A DNA stretch of 64,000 nt from Sweltsa coloradensis (taxonomy: Eukaryota; Arthropoda; Insecta; Plecoptera; Chloroperlidae). A program made the translations under genes and the position numbers. Positions 31,286 to 41,395 of the stretch are shown here, one piece after another. The stretch lies in the NCBI GenBank assembly GCA_024449915.1, contig JAMZAV010003179.1, positions 1-64,000 of the forward strand. Reading direction: 5' to 3'. How positions within the stretch are numbered: position 1 is the first letter of the stretch; each line of letters begins with the position of its first letter. Under the pieces are notes generated by a model, which made no database searches, was not told the origin of the DNA, and saw only the letters and a program-made list of their open reading frames with translations.

Positions 31286-31862
31286 CAGGGGCGCCAACTT
31301 TTCAAAACGACTGTGGGTGCTCAAAACTTAGACAAACTATGGGGTAGAGCAGTGGCGGCTCTGGGGTAGTTTTACTGATGAGGCGAAATTAATATCCCGG
31401 AGGTATAAGGACCACACGGGGGGTTCGGGGGGCAAAGCCCCCCAACAATAGCGCCGCAGGCGGAAATTTTGAAATTCAGGTTTTTAGAGTGCGTTTGGTG
31501 CGTTTTAGAAAAAAGTTGTGGGCTGAATGCATTACCAAAATAATGTAGTTTTTGTGCAGTCAAAACAGGAAACCCACCAAAAAGAAGTGAGTCACTGAGG
31601 TGATAGATTATATTACATCCCCGCTAGTGGTTGGCACTGGGGGCTTTGCGGTAGTTTCGAATCAGCCCTACTAAAATTGTTTGTCACATTTAAAAAAAAT
31701 AATCTTTCATATATATCATTCAATTCCGTATGTGTGTGGATGCGCAGAAGAACTACCGTTTGTGATGATGATTTGTGATGATTTGTGTGGGTGCACAGCT
31801 CCTACACAAATCTATCTCGTGGGTGCTTTGGCCCTCCTGCACCCACGGAGCTGGCGCCTATG
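31286..31862. mobile_element. hAT-type element with perfect 8-bp TSD, nested
   Basis: CAGGGGCGCCAAC starts at 31286 and the inverse-type end GAGCTGGCGCCTATG stops at 31862. Both flanks are AACACCTG (31278-31285, 31863-31870). It is 577 bp without coding sequence. A further hAT-like end, CAGTGGCGGCTCTGG, lies inside at 31350 followed by a GGGGGCAAAGCCCCC palindrome. Its own second end is not found, so a third nested element is likely but truncated. Confidence 0.82.
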
Positions 31863-31995
31863 AACACCTGAGTGCGCGCATTTTGAGTTGGGCCTTGCAA
31901 GCTCAGCAAATTTTAGCCCAATGGCCACTTAAAAGTGGTAGCTATAACATGTTCAAAAAATCTCTCAAACTCATGGTTATGGTTTCTTGTTTTTG

Positions 31996-32375
31996 ATCAC
32001 ACACATTACTCTCGCTGATTGACAATTCATTTAAAGACCTAGAAGAGCTCACAAACACAGCTCTCAGCGTTCACCGTGAGTTCTGTAGTAGAAACTATGT
32101 AATCTACAAGACTCCCAGACCATTCTCTGCCCTTGTCGTAGATAAAGCACACGAACAAAATAATGCTCTTATTTAGGGTGACCGTGGTGCAGTGGGCCTA
32201 ACAGAAGATCCAGTGGCCCTTTTGAGGTGGTCAGTAAGTTGCATGTCCAAAAGTCTGCAGGTTACACAGTGAATTTATTCCAGCACAAGATGAAACCCCA
32301 AGTATTCTTCGACAACATGAGCAATAGGCCTACTCAGCATACCAGACTATGTTTAGGGAAGTTGTTGGATTTCAG
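31996..32375 (+). pseudogene. Transposase-associated protein remnant, part 1
   Basis: With stops ignored, the plus strand reads FSALVVDKAHEQNNALI then GDRGAVGLTEDPVALLRWSV. The (D/H)xAHEQNNA...G.GGAVGLT(E/D)(D/N)P..L.RW pattern is shared by a large set of unnamed transposon-borne proteins in cnidarians and other aquatic invertebrates (from memory). At least one stop (32175) and several frame changes make it a pseudogene. Confidence 0.5.
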
Positions 32376-33031
32376 ATTTCAGATTCAGATTTAGCACGCT
32401 TTTATTCAACTTCATTGATACAGATAATACATAGGCCTAACATAGAAAACAAACATTGATTTACATAATATGCAGGTAAATGCCCACATGAGAGAGACTT
32501 TTGTGTGGGCGCATAATATTTTGTAGCAATTCAGGTTAAGATGGCAGATGACGTTGAATCTTGGTATGTATACCTACTTATGTAGTATTCAATCAAAGTA
32601 TATAAATGTATGTGTATAAATAAAGTATATAATGTATAAAATATAATATAAATGGTACCACTATAGTGGGTATTTCGTAAGCAAGGTACTTATATTTATA
32701 AAGTGGATTCTTAGTGTTACATTTTAACAATATTATTATTATTGATTCATGGCAGTTGTCGACTCAAATACAGTTTTCTAGAATTTGGTAATACGTTCTT
32801 GGAATTAAGCGAAGATCTTATAGTAATTGACAGCCGGGTGTTAGTGAGCAGGGAAGGTGTTGACACATTAAACTCTCTTGTAGATGATGGCATCAATCTG
32901 TATAAGGTTGTAAGGGAGATACTATATAGTTGATAACTTAATAACTACTTTTCAACCCTTAAAGACAGTGAACAAAAAGATCTTCACGGCTAAACTAAAA
33001 ATTACGTCTGCAGGCAACAAGAATAAGAAGT
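32376..33031. other. Transposon interior: repeat block and an unassigned ORF
   Basis: At 32370-32545 a TCAGATT-repeat start and TAGGCCTA-bearing tail look like a small retroposon. A 63-codon plus-strand ORF (32742-32933) is open but has no motif I recognise. It may be part of the interrupted transposon gene. Confidence 0.3.
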
Positions 33032-33325
33032 GTGATGACTGATGAGCAGCTTTTCTCTAAACTATTCATTGCAAGTCAGCACAGGGAAATTGAATTAGAT
33101 GACTTTTTTCCGCTCGAAAATCAGGCTTGTCCCCCTTCGATTTCATCAAATGGTGAGCTGCGCATAGGTAACAAAGGCAAACTGACCATAGCACTCAGAG
33201 ATTTTCACGCATTCACGGATTGTGACACAGTGTCTGCTTTTAATTCCAAAGACAAGCGTTCTGCCAAGAGAACAATGTGTGAAGTTAGTGAAGAACGCGG
33301 CATAGAAGTAATAAATTGCTTTTAA
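33032..33325 (+). pseudogene. Transposase-associated protein remnant, part 2
   Basis: This 97-codon frame includes FFPLENQACPPSISSNGELR and then ALRDFHAFTDCDTVSAF. The FHAxTGCDTxSAFxGKGK motif is a hallmark of the same unnamed protein family as part 1; here G is replaced by D and the GKGK by SKDK. In these proteins the motif follows a TDVxVL segment and the domain has been compared to nuclease folds. The order of parts 1 and 2 on the plus strand agrees with the family. Confidence 0.55.
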
Positions 33326-33519
33326 CAGAAAATCTTATACCAATATTCTTTACTAAATACCTATCAATTATTCGATTTATGATAATAGCAGTAGTAAATT
33401 TGTAAACTATACGTATCATTAATATTTTGAGCTCAAATTCGTGTTCTTTGGTTCAAATTCATATGGACTTGACACCAAACATGATATTATTAGTCGTTTG
33501 GAGCAAAATTTTGTTTTCA

Positions 33520-34147
33520 AAGGTCATTTCCAAAAATTACCGCCATCTTGGATTCGAAGGGAATTTTAAATGCCTCCACATCTTAAAAAAATCTATTGGG
33601 TACCAGCTTCAACCTGAGCCAAGTGCCAAACCGTGTTAAAAAAGAGCAGCATATTAATCAGCACAATAATCATTAACCACCTGTTGAACACCTCTGGTTG
33701 CCGCAGCAATGACTGGCCAAAAAGTAAAAAAAGAATGTCGGTTTTAAATTAAACATTTAAATCATAATAATTTTTTGCTAGAAGCATTTACAGGGGTAGG
33801 GTAAAGGAGTTTCTATGTCGGACCCAATCTATGAAGATTTTCTTGAAAATACTACTAAATAGATGTTAAACTTCTAGAATTTCACCCGGATTTTTTATTT
33901 TGACATTATTTCGTGATATTTGAGTCGGAATATACGAAAACGATACCAAACATGATTTATTAGACACATCAAAAGAATTTTTGTATCTGAGAACATCGTT
34001 TTGAAAAATGGCCGCCATTTTGAATTCTAAGGGAAATTTCGAGTGCCTCCACATCTTTAAAAATTACTTTTGGTCCCACCTACAACTGTGCAAAGTGGCA
34101 AACCGTGTTCAAAAAGTGCAGTATTATTTTGCGTACCGCTACCACTA
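33520..34147 (-). repeat. Right long TIR
   Basis: Inverse of 29918-30560, with the same order of subrepeats. It retains GCCGCCATTTTGAATTCTAA and TTTTGGTCCCACCTACAACT. Point differences and small gaps against the left arm are visible, so the two arms have diverged since insertion. Confidence 0.7.
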
Positions 34148-34713
34148 AAGGTACTACCCGCTGCAGACACTGCAGTGAGTTTGAAACCCTTGCACATGTA
34201 CTTGGCTACTGCAAACATAGTGAACTAATGATGAACTCACGTCATAACGAGGTGCGCCAAGAAATCGCGCAAGCTCTCAGGAATCGAATATTATTTGAAG
34301 TGTATGAAGAAGTTCACGGGATATCTTCTACAAGTGGCACACGACGCATTGACATAATCGCCATTAACCGTGATAAAAAAGAAGGCTTCATTTTTGACCC
34401 AACAGTGAGATTTGAAGACCACAAGGGACAAGCAGAGGAAGTTGATCTCGAAAAAAGAGGCATCTATGAACCGACTGTGAACTATTACAAAGACCATTAT
34501 GATTTAAACACAATAAGTGTAACAGGGCTAATGATAGGAGCAAGGGGGACAATTCCAGTGTTTTTTGAAACTTTTAGGAAAAAAAATTGTATTACAAGTA
34601 GTTTGAGGGATGAGATTGTTGTATGTGTTCTGCGATGGTCCATTCTTTTTTTAGAATCCATTTATATAGTAAGTAGGTTATGTTTTAGATGTTTGTTAAA
34701 TGTTAATTTTTAA
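34148..34713 (+). pseudogene. R2/NeSL-type LINE, CCHC motif and restriction-like endonuclease
   Basis: The frame has TTRCRHCSEFETLAHVLGYC, the C-x2-C-x7-8-H-x4-C motif found just before the endonuclease in R2-group proteins. About 55 residues later comes RRIDIIAINRDKKEGFIFDP, which holds the (R/P)D...(D/E)-type core of the restriction-like nuclease (RRID, then the acidic strand). The frame ends at 34713. The nuclease nicks the target for primed reverse transcription. The first 14 codons of the longer open frame (from 34105) belong to the transposon TIR, not to this gene. Confidence 0.78.
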
Positions 34714-34800
34714 TTTCAATGTATTATTTTTATCAATTGATTGTTATTCTGTGTCGCAAGGCAACAGCTCTGGCTGCAGAGACCAATAAAGGTTCTTTAT

Positions 34801-35662
34801 ATACTAATACTCACAATATGAATACGGTTTTCGTGCGGTTTTTACACTCTTTTTGTTACATCATTCACTTTGATTTTGTGGATATCCTCTCTAATATCCT
34901 AGTTGGCTGTGATCACATACCTCATCTTCCGCCTGAGAAATAAAAATTTTACATCGGTCTCTCAGATTTTTGCACCAAATTCGCCCGAGGCAGTGTTATC
35001 GGGTGCGGAGTTTTTAATTTTCCGAGATAGTTGGCAAATGGCGACGGGGGAAAATGGTTGCTACATTTGGGCATCTCGTCACCTCCTCCCATTATTTATT
35101 GAAAGGAGCTAATCAAAACTTTTCTCTAAAACTTAAAACTCTTCAAAAAATGCTCATTTTCTTGATCTCATATTTATAGATACTAGATCTAGTTTTTCAA
35201 TGTCTATATAGAAAATCCACCAGTCTATTGATCTCTTAGCTTTTCGATTTTTAAAAAACTCCCAAAATTATCATTGAAATTAAAACCCCAGACCGAACTC
35301 TTTCATAATTGTTGAAAATTCAAACCTTAATGTCTTAAAAAATGACTTAAACTTAACACTGAAAGAATAAAGACTACAAGGAGGTTGATGCAAACTGTAA
35401 AACTTTCTTGAGCTGCTAACTGAGGCTATTAAAGTAACCTCCCCAAGATACATAGAAAAAAACAAAATTCCATCATGGTTCGTTTAAAGTTGCAAATTTT
35501 GACTACGTGATAAGAAAGGGGAATAAATTATAAAAGGGGAAAATATGTAGTTTGGGAGTGTCAAAAACCAAATATCAGTCGTAATGGGGTTGTTTCATCA
35601 GTTTAAGTATAAAAATACAAAGAGTTTTACAAAAAAAATAGATTCTAAAGTAATGTAATGTA
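34801..35662. other. Unassigned stretch after the LINE
   Basis: Short ORFs on both strands, no motif, no repeat that recurs in the window. AT-rich. Confidence 0.35.
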
Positions 35663-35702
35663 ATGGCCGCATGGGGCCCGGGGGCCGTCAGTTGGCCATC
35701 CC
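35663..35702 (-). mobile_element. Solitary hAT-type terminus
   Basis: Read on the minus strand the block begins CAGGGATGGCCAACTGACGG and continues GCCCCCGGGCCCCATGCGGCC-like. This resembles widespread hAT termini (CAGGGGTxxxCAACCTxCGGCC). The partner end is not visible. The GC context could also have been altered by base-call noise. Confidence 0.4.
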
Positions 35703-35774
35703 TGTTTATTCTAATACGACTCTTTTTTTGCATTATCGTCGAGTACACCTGTATAAAACCCCCGGGAAAAAAAA

Positions 35775-36320
35775 CTGGGGCCTTTAAACAGAGGGGGTCA
35801 TTTTGCGCTGCATGTGATGTTGTTAGTGAATAAATTTCTCGATTTTTGTTGTTTTTGATGATAACTAAGTTATGGTCTAGGATTTTCCCTGACATCTCCT
35901 GGTTTATTTTTTGGTAAATACGCCTCATAAATAGTTCGGGGTTGTTTTAAGTCTCGGGGACAAAATTACCTCGGGCCCAGACGGGGAAACGTCGTGGTCG
36001 TCATCGTCTATGTCTTCTTTTGTGTTTTCATGTTGGTGCCTGGGGGAGGTCGTCAGGGGAGGGGGAGGGTCCTCGACGACGACTGCCAAAGGCTCCCCTC
36101 TATTTTTCGGGTTTATGTTGCTCGTACAAAAATTAAAGGAACCCGCATACCCCAAAGGGGTGAACCCCTTGCGTTTTCCTGCAAAAGTGCATTTAAATTT
36201 ACGAATGTGGATTCTAGCGACTGAGAAACTACGTCCTCAAACCCGGAAGGTCATATTGCAGGGCCTGGGATTGTATTTTTTAAGAACTGTTTTTTTTTTT
36301 GTTATTCGTTTCCTAAATTA
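35775..36320 (-). repeat. Distorted LINE-A fragments (A, B, A)
   Basis: Three pieces are recognisable: a module A tail at 35775-35900 (GTCATTTTGCGCTGCATGTG), module B parts at 35935-36140 (CCTCGGGCCCAGACGGGG and GTCGTCAGGGGAGGGGGAGG), and another tail at 36215-36320 (AGGTCATATTGCAGGGCCTG). Homopolymers are longer than in other copies, and similarity fades accordingly. Confidence 0.5.
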
Positions 36321-37069
36321 ATAAACAAAAAAGCATATGTTAAGACGGTAGTGAAAAAATTATTATTATTATTCGTTTTAAATTTTGACAGTTTAGAAAA
36401 TTAATTATGGTAAAATAAATAACTTCGAAAAGGGGGTTTAAAAAATTTTGTCGGTTTTCCACGAGCTCTTTTTATTTTACGTGAATACGCATGCGTACTG
36501 AAACCCTTTGAACCCAAAAGAAAGGCAAAAAGGCCCATTGGATACTCCCCGTTAAAATGCTTTTTCTTTGCGTTTGCCCCCCGTAAAGTTGAAAATTTTA
36601 AGTCAAGATGGGGGAAGGCTAGCTTTTTTTGAGTTATTTTGATTAAAAACCCCCACATTCGGGGGTCTATTATCGGGGTCACTCAGGCGCCTGGAATAGT
36701 GTTTACGCCAGTGTTACATAAATTAACTGATAAACACGGGGCCAGTGACACAGGTGAACGAATCTTTTATGTTAAGTTCTTTTGAATCTTCCGCTGATGA
36801 GAGACGTGGAAAAAAGGCGGACGCAAACTTCCGCCAACTTCCATCTCCCAGTTCCAGGGATGCATGCGCATTCCACGTAAGTATTAGAGATCATGGCGTG
36901 TCATATCCATTAAAATAAACAAGAGTAGGATTTTTCATTTAAAAAAATCAATTGTTAAGGGTTAAAGGGGGCGTAAAAGTCAGGGCCTTTTGCGGCCCCA
37001 AAAAACCCCCTTTTGGATTACGGGAGTAAAATCCCAGCTTTTAGGGCCTCCGGGTAAAGGAGGAAAGGG
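36321..37069. other. Unassigned, homopolymer-rich stretch
   Basis: No gene or repeat recognised. Runs such as CCCCAAAAAACCCCC and AAAGGGGGTTTAAAA are frequent between 36400 and 37250 and may reflect poor base accuracy. Confidence 0.35.
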
Positions 37070-37445
37070 GAGATTTTTCACGCAGTACATCGTGTCAGGC
37101 ATCGTTCGTGTTTTGAATGTACGTTGTCAAAAGTCGTCAAGTAAAGGGGAGAGGGAACCGACGACTTTAAGCTCATAATCACCCCTCAGCCTAGGGGGTA
37201 TGGGGAGGAGGCCCTGCTGGTCAAACCCGCCACGGGTAGGGGGGGGGGGGGGTTTTTCCGTGGGTCGTACGTTTTTGCAACTTCGTTGGTTTAAATCGTG
37301 GGGGTCTCAAGGGGGGATTGTCCCCGTTCGTTTGCCAACTCCCTCTAGTTTTCGGGGGAGTATTTCCGATTATGCGAGGTAGCTTTTTTCTTGAATCGCC
37401 TTTTTTTTACGATTAGCAGAGCCTGCTCTGGGCCAAATTTTACCC
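37070..37445 (-). repeat. LINE-A module B copy (distorted)
   Basis: A first partial B (37070-37165) is followed by a fuller one: TCATAATCACCCCTCAGCCT, then CCACGGGTAGGGGGGGG, then GATTAGCAGAGCCTGCTCTG and GGCCAAATTTTACCCC. Confidence 0.6.
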
Positions 37446-37799
37446 CAAAAATACTTTTTATTACAAACCCATGCATCTTTGTTTTAAAAAAATACCCCTT
37501 AAAAGGGACAAAATTTAAAACAACGACCTCGGGGTTTAAATTAAAAAATTTTTTGGATGCCATACTGATTTTCGTTGTCGATTAAGTGGTAAAAATAATG
37601 CCCCCTTTCGGATTCCGTTGAAACTTAAACCTCTTTTTACACAGAAGACACCATCTTTTAAAAAGGCCCCTAAGGTGATTGATTGTATTGAGAACTGAAA
37701 GGGGCCCAGACTGAAAATGACTACCTTATGCTAAATAGGGGCACCCCAAAAAAAGTTTTAGCGGGCCCCCCTTTTTATGCGATAAGTTACACCGGAGTA
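37446..37799. other. Unassigned gap
   Basis: No gene or window-wide repeat recognised. Homopolymer-rich as in the preceding kilobase. Confidence 0.35.
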
Positions 37800-38100
37800 T
37801 GACGACGTAAAAAACTAGGGCGCTTCAACCGGTTAGGGAATATTGCGCCGCCTGTGATTTGAAAGTTATTGTGATTATGGGGTGTTTTTATGATTTAATT
37901 TTTCCTTAGTGTATAAAAAAAAAAAAAATAAAAAGGTTATGATAGTCATAGCAAAACATTTTTTATTTGATTGGATAAACAAATTTTTTAGGGAAAAGTT
38001 TTGTGTTTAAAAATTTTGATCAATAATTTATTTTTTAATTGAATATAAGAAAATTTCGAAGTAAAAATCTAATTGTAATGGCCACAGCCTTTATGACAAA
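37800..38100 (-). repeat. LINE-A module A
   Basis: GACGACGTAAAAAACTAGGG, then CGCTTCAACCGGTTAGGGAA and TATTGCGCCGCCTGTGA, followed by the AT-rich 3' UTR. Confidence 0.68.
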
Positions 38101-38335
38101 AAATAACAAACAAAATTCCAGCTAAAAATTAACGGTGGCTTTAAAACTTCCTTTTTTTTTATCTTTACAAAGTGTCAAAATAAAAAAACTGCTAACGAGA
38201 CTTTAGACATCCCCTTTTTCCATCTGGGGGCCCGGGGGTAAGATTTGGCCAGGCATCCTCTGCGATCATCAAGGGAGATAAGAGGCCATCTCGTAAACCC
38301 TCAGCTGGTTAGTTCTAGTTTATTTTTGATAATAG
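38101..38335. other. Unassigned gap
   Basis: Nothing recognised apart from a short GGGGGCCCGGGGG run near 38225. Confidence 0.3.
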
Positions 38336-38644
38336 ATAGCGCGTCACCGTTTGTTCATAATGCGCCAACTCTATAGCTTAGGAACTTAGAAGCAGTGGTT
38401 CTCAAACTGTGTACCGTACCCGCAGGGGTACTTGGGGAGTTTCCCAGGGGTACGCGATAAAGTCCATCATAACCAAACATTATTTTTTCTGTCCTTTATA
38501 AAGTTGGTGACGAAAGATAACCTAAACACACGTGTGTTATTTGCTCTAAAATTATTTCCAATAACCATGTGAACCATCTGTTCTCCGCCGCCATTTAGAA
38601 ACCAAGCACGTACAATACAAAAACAAGCATTACAAGACTCTAGA
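38336..38644 (+). mobile_element. hAT/Charlie-like 5' terminus inside module B
   Basis: A module B start (AGCGCGTCACCGTTTGTTCA, 38336-38392) is cut by CAGTGGTTCTCAAACTGTG at 38393. This is followed by GTACCCGCAGGGGTACTTGG and CCCAGGGGTACGCG. These are typical of hAT-Charlie termini. The matching right end is absent and LINE-A sequence resumes at 38645, so the copy is truncated. Confidence 0.6.
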
Positions 38645-38990
38645 CTCATATCATGACGTCGTGACAACTTTGGGCGCTTCAACCAGTAAGGTTGATATTG
38701 TTTTCCAAGTATAGCAAATAAAATTTATAAACACGATTATAATAAAAAGTCTTAAAAGGTATAAATTGGTATTGGAATAAAATTATTTTGATGCCAATTA
38801 AAAATTGTCTAACACTGGACACCATTAAGATGTTTAGCAATTTGTCGACATTCTATGATAAAAGTTCTTCAATGATTGTGAGAGGTTCACATAGGCATGC
38901 GCAAGCACCACTGTGTATCGCATCTAGCAGCAACTCTTCTCTTGTTAGAGATATCCGGTGGTCAGACGTGTGTGGACAATTCAATGTTGT
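38645..38990 (-). repeat. LINE-A module A with part of the ORF2 C-terminus
   Basis: GACGTCGTGACAACTTTGGG, CGCTTCAACCAGTAAGGTTG, the 3' UTR, and then a decayed ORF2 end (TTCTATGATAAAAGTTCTTC at 38850-38870) reaching a GAGATATCCGGTG block, so this copy extends further into the coding region than most. Confidence 0.62.
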
Positions 38991-39183
38991 CACGTTCCAT
39001 TTCACACCAGCAGATTCAGAACGTGCGCTTACACGGGCTTTACAATATTATCGTCCTGAACTTGATCTTCCTAGCAAATTGATTAGGTCTTCATAATCCT
39101 CTCACGCAGAATGAAACACAATCGACTCGGGGAGCTCCAGTGTAAGTCTATTGAAGCAGTAAATTCTTGATCTCATAACAAAT

Positions 39184-39490
39184 GACGTGAGAATCTAGGG
39201 CGCTTCAACCGGTTAGGTCATGTTGCGCCGTCAGTGATATGACAAGTTTGTTCAATGATTCAATGGTGTTTTGATCTTTGTATTGTTTTCATAGTTTATA
39301 AAAAAAAGAGAAAATTATTGAGATGAAAGTGCTGACAACAAATAAATTATTTATGTGGATTGAATAATAAAGAATGTATGATGTGAACTAAATTTGGTTT
39401 AACAAATTACTTTCGATGAGGAATTAAGAAAGTTTGACACTGCGACTTCTTGATATGATTGGGAGTGTTTTGTTTAGTGTATTTGGATTA
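39184..39490 (-). repeat. LINE-A module A
   Basis: GACGTGAGAATCTAGGGCGC, TTCAACCGGTTAGGTCATGT and a long 3' UTR. It abuts module B at 39491. Confidence 0.7.
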
Positions 39491-39620
39491 AAGAAGCGTC
39501 AACCGTAAGCTGATAATGCGCCACAGAAGCTTTGAGGATATGGGGAAGAAAATCCCATGCTGGTCAGAACCAGCCACGGGTAGTGGGAGGTAGGAAGGTG
39601 GGTTCTCACATCATAGTACT
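39491..39620 (-). repeat. LINE-A module B, 3' half
   Basis: GAAGCGTCAACCGTAAGCTG to CAGAACCAGCCACGGGTAGT and TTCTCACATCATAG. It stops at a TATG-rich microsatellite. Confidence 0.65.
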
Positions 39621-39684
39621 TTATTCCTAACATGTAATATGTTGGTCGCTCTGGTCGTAAGAAAACATAACAAATAAATAAATT

Positions 39685-39762
39685 GTTGTATGTATTGTGT
39701 TGTATGTATGTTGTAATTGTATGTATGTGTATGTATGTAAATTGTATTGTGTGTGTGTATTG
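39685..39762. repeat. TATG/TGTA-rich microsatellite
   Basis: Irregular TGTATGTATG and GTGTGTGTAT repeats form the A/T-rich tail side of the adjoining minus-strand SINE. Confidence 0.7.
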
Positions 39763-40080
39763 TAGTCTACCCACTCAGTTATACAACTGATTTTCAGTGG
39801 GGGACAGTAAATCAAAGCGACCAAGCCAACCCTGTAGCCCCACGCAATCAACGAGGAGCCGATAACCAACCCAAAGATCGATATTTTTAATAGGAAAATA
39901 TAGCAATCAGTGGTATAGGACAGTGCGAACAACCCGCTGATCAACACCAAATCACAAGGCAGATCGAAGTTAAAAATCTTTCGACTTTGGGCTGGGAATC
40001 GAACCTGGACCTATCTGCACTACGAATTGAATACGCTAAACGACAATACCAACGAGCCAGATCATTCATGCCTGTTTCTC
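39763..40080 (-). repeat. SINE S with tRNA-like head
   Basis: The minus strand starts with a tRNA-like head at about 40075 whose B box is degenerate (AGGTTCGATTCCC at 39988). A ~200-bp body follows, and the copy ends in TTACTGTCCCCCACTGAAAA and the CAGTTGTATAACTGAGTGGG hairpin at 39770-39800. Other copies: 46060-46475, 56080-56510. Confidence 0.68.
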
Positions 40081-40194
40081 ATATGTTTGACTAAGCTGGA
40101 AGTTTGGAGTCGCAAGACATAATGTCTCATAGTGTGTCACAATCTAGGGCATCTTGGCCTTGTCACTGCTAAAGATTGGTTTTATTTGATTAAC

Positions 40195-40540
40195 GACGCG
40201 TCAACCGTTTAGGTCATAATGCAACACTCTCCTAGGGGCGGGGGAAGGGACCCATGCTGGTTCAGAAGCCAGCCACGGGTAAAGGGATGAAAGGGGATTC
40301 CTCACGTCACGGTCGTCCATTGTCTTCGTCATCGTTCAGTGGAGTCAATAGTCGTCATCGTCGTCGAGGGGTCGCAATGAAAGGGGGCAAGTTCTCCGAC
40401 GACGATTGCCAGAGCTCGCCTCTATATTTCGGGGAGTAAAATTCTGACCCTTCATAGCTGATGTTTGCGAGGAAGGACTTTTTATCTTGAATCGCCTTGT
40501 ACAATAGCAGTGGCCAATTCTACCCGGCCCGTGACGTGAA
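40195..40540 (-). repeat. LINE-A module B, full copy
   Basis: From GACGCGTCAACCGTTTAGGT to GGCCAATTCTACCCGGCCC. Small insertions (for example in CCAGAAGCCAGCC) shift the frames. Confidence 0.7.
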
Positions 40541-40999
40541 GAGGTAGCGTGTAGATGTTGTGTTTGGGTTTTGAAATCCTGAGTTGCTTGAGAAAAGTAA
40601 ACACTGTTTACCCACAGTATGTAAGTAGAGTAGAGTATTTATTTACCATTGATCATCAATGTTATCATATAGCATTCGCAAGATTATGTAAACTAGGATA
40701 GGCCTAGTGACTACATTAGGTATAGTTACATTAGGTAATATACATATGAAAAGCGCTACATTAAGCATTAAGCACTAAGAAATATACAAAATATTACATA
40801 CTAATTTAGGCCATACCAGGCACACCTGGTTTGGACTGTCATTACCTATTAATAGGAGTACAATAAATACCAGAGAGTTACCCAGTACCAAATGAATTTG
40901 AGAATAGTGTTATTAAGAGTACTAGGCCACGGTTTGCTAATGGGCCTATGTACGCAGAAGATAAAACCAACCAGCCAGGCCCTAGGTCTAGACGACTAC
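40541..40999. other. Unassigned, TAGGCC-bearing DNA
   Basis: A short GTAGAGTAGAGTATTTATT start (40625) and scattered TAGGCCTA motifs suggest an old retroposon or intron-like DNA. No gene seen. Confidence 0.35.
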
Positions 41000-41395
41000 A
41001 CCATGACCAAATCAATGGTGTTTTACTCATCTCTAAGAAATACGCCCAACAACCACATCCAAATGTAGACAGAACTTCTTCGTTGTGAAACCAACACTTA
41101 TATTGGATTAAATCTTCGTCCCAAATTACAAAATGAATGTAATTTAGTGGTCAGAAAAGATGAAACACCATTGTAAAGTGCGAAAGCGACCAAGACAGGC
41201 AAAGATTGGCGTTGGTGTTGTTTTCATCAACCATGCATTATCCCCGCCTGTTAATACTGAACATTATTTCCCACAAACTACGCGGCTGCTCCGAATACGC
41301 GTTTATGTGGTTCGCCGCACAAGCAAAATAGTTCGCAATTGTTTTTATGTAACTATCATTATATGAGCCCTATATAAGTTTGTTATTGTATTTCC
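41000..41395 (+). repeat. Coding-like repeat, copy 1
   Basis: It shares order and blocks with 58010-58390: ACCACATCCAA, ACAAAATGAATGTA, CTAC/TGACGCGGCTGC and the GCACAAGCAAAATAGTTCGC end. In the second copy the block encodes a clean C-terminus ending in a stop. This copy has several indels. The parent gene is unknown. Confidence 0.4.

Larger units (their letters stand above)
29918..34147 (+). mobile_element. 4.2-kb DNA transposon with ~0.63-kb TIRs (Academ-like?)
   Basis: TAGTGGTAGCGGTAC begins at 29918 and its inverse ends at 34147. Similarity between the two arms continues to about 30560 and from about 33520. The host LINE frame is interrupted at a codon for Lys and resumes with AAA/AAG at 34147-34150, consistent with a 3-bp duplication (AAG left, AAA or AAG right). 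Interior plus-strand ORF remnants (31996-32375, 33032-33325) belong to a transposon-associated protein family of aquatic invertebrates. I associate this family with Academ from memory; a 3-4 bp duplication fits. That superfamily call is an inference. Confidence 0.68.
26590..34800 (+). mobile_element. R2/NeSL-type LINE (restriction-like endonuclease), carrying nested insertions
   Basis: On the plus strand, in order, are two C2H2 zinc fingers, a reverse transcriptase and a C-terminal CCHC-plus-restriction-like endonuclease. This is the single-ORF layout of the R2/NeSL/CRE group. Three elements interrupt the ORF: 28367-28839, 29081-29735 and 29918-34147. When they are ignored, the coding text continues across each joint, so they inserted after this LINE. 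About 2.8 kb belongs to the LINE itself. The flanks are not rDNA by eye, so it is not an R2 in its usual 28S target. The 5' start and the 3' end (about 34800, after a CAATAAAGG signal) are approximate. Confidence 0.78.

Noticed and set aside
26590..34800. True R2 element in 28S rDNA
   Set aside because: Domain order fits the R2/NeSL group, but the flanks are LINE-A and AT-rich DNA rather than rDNA.
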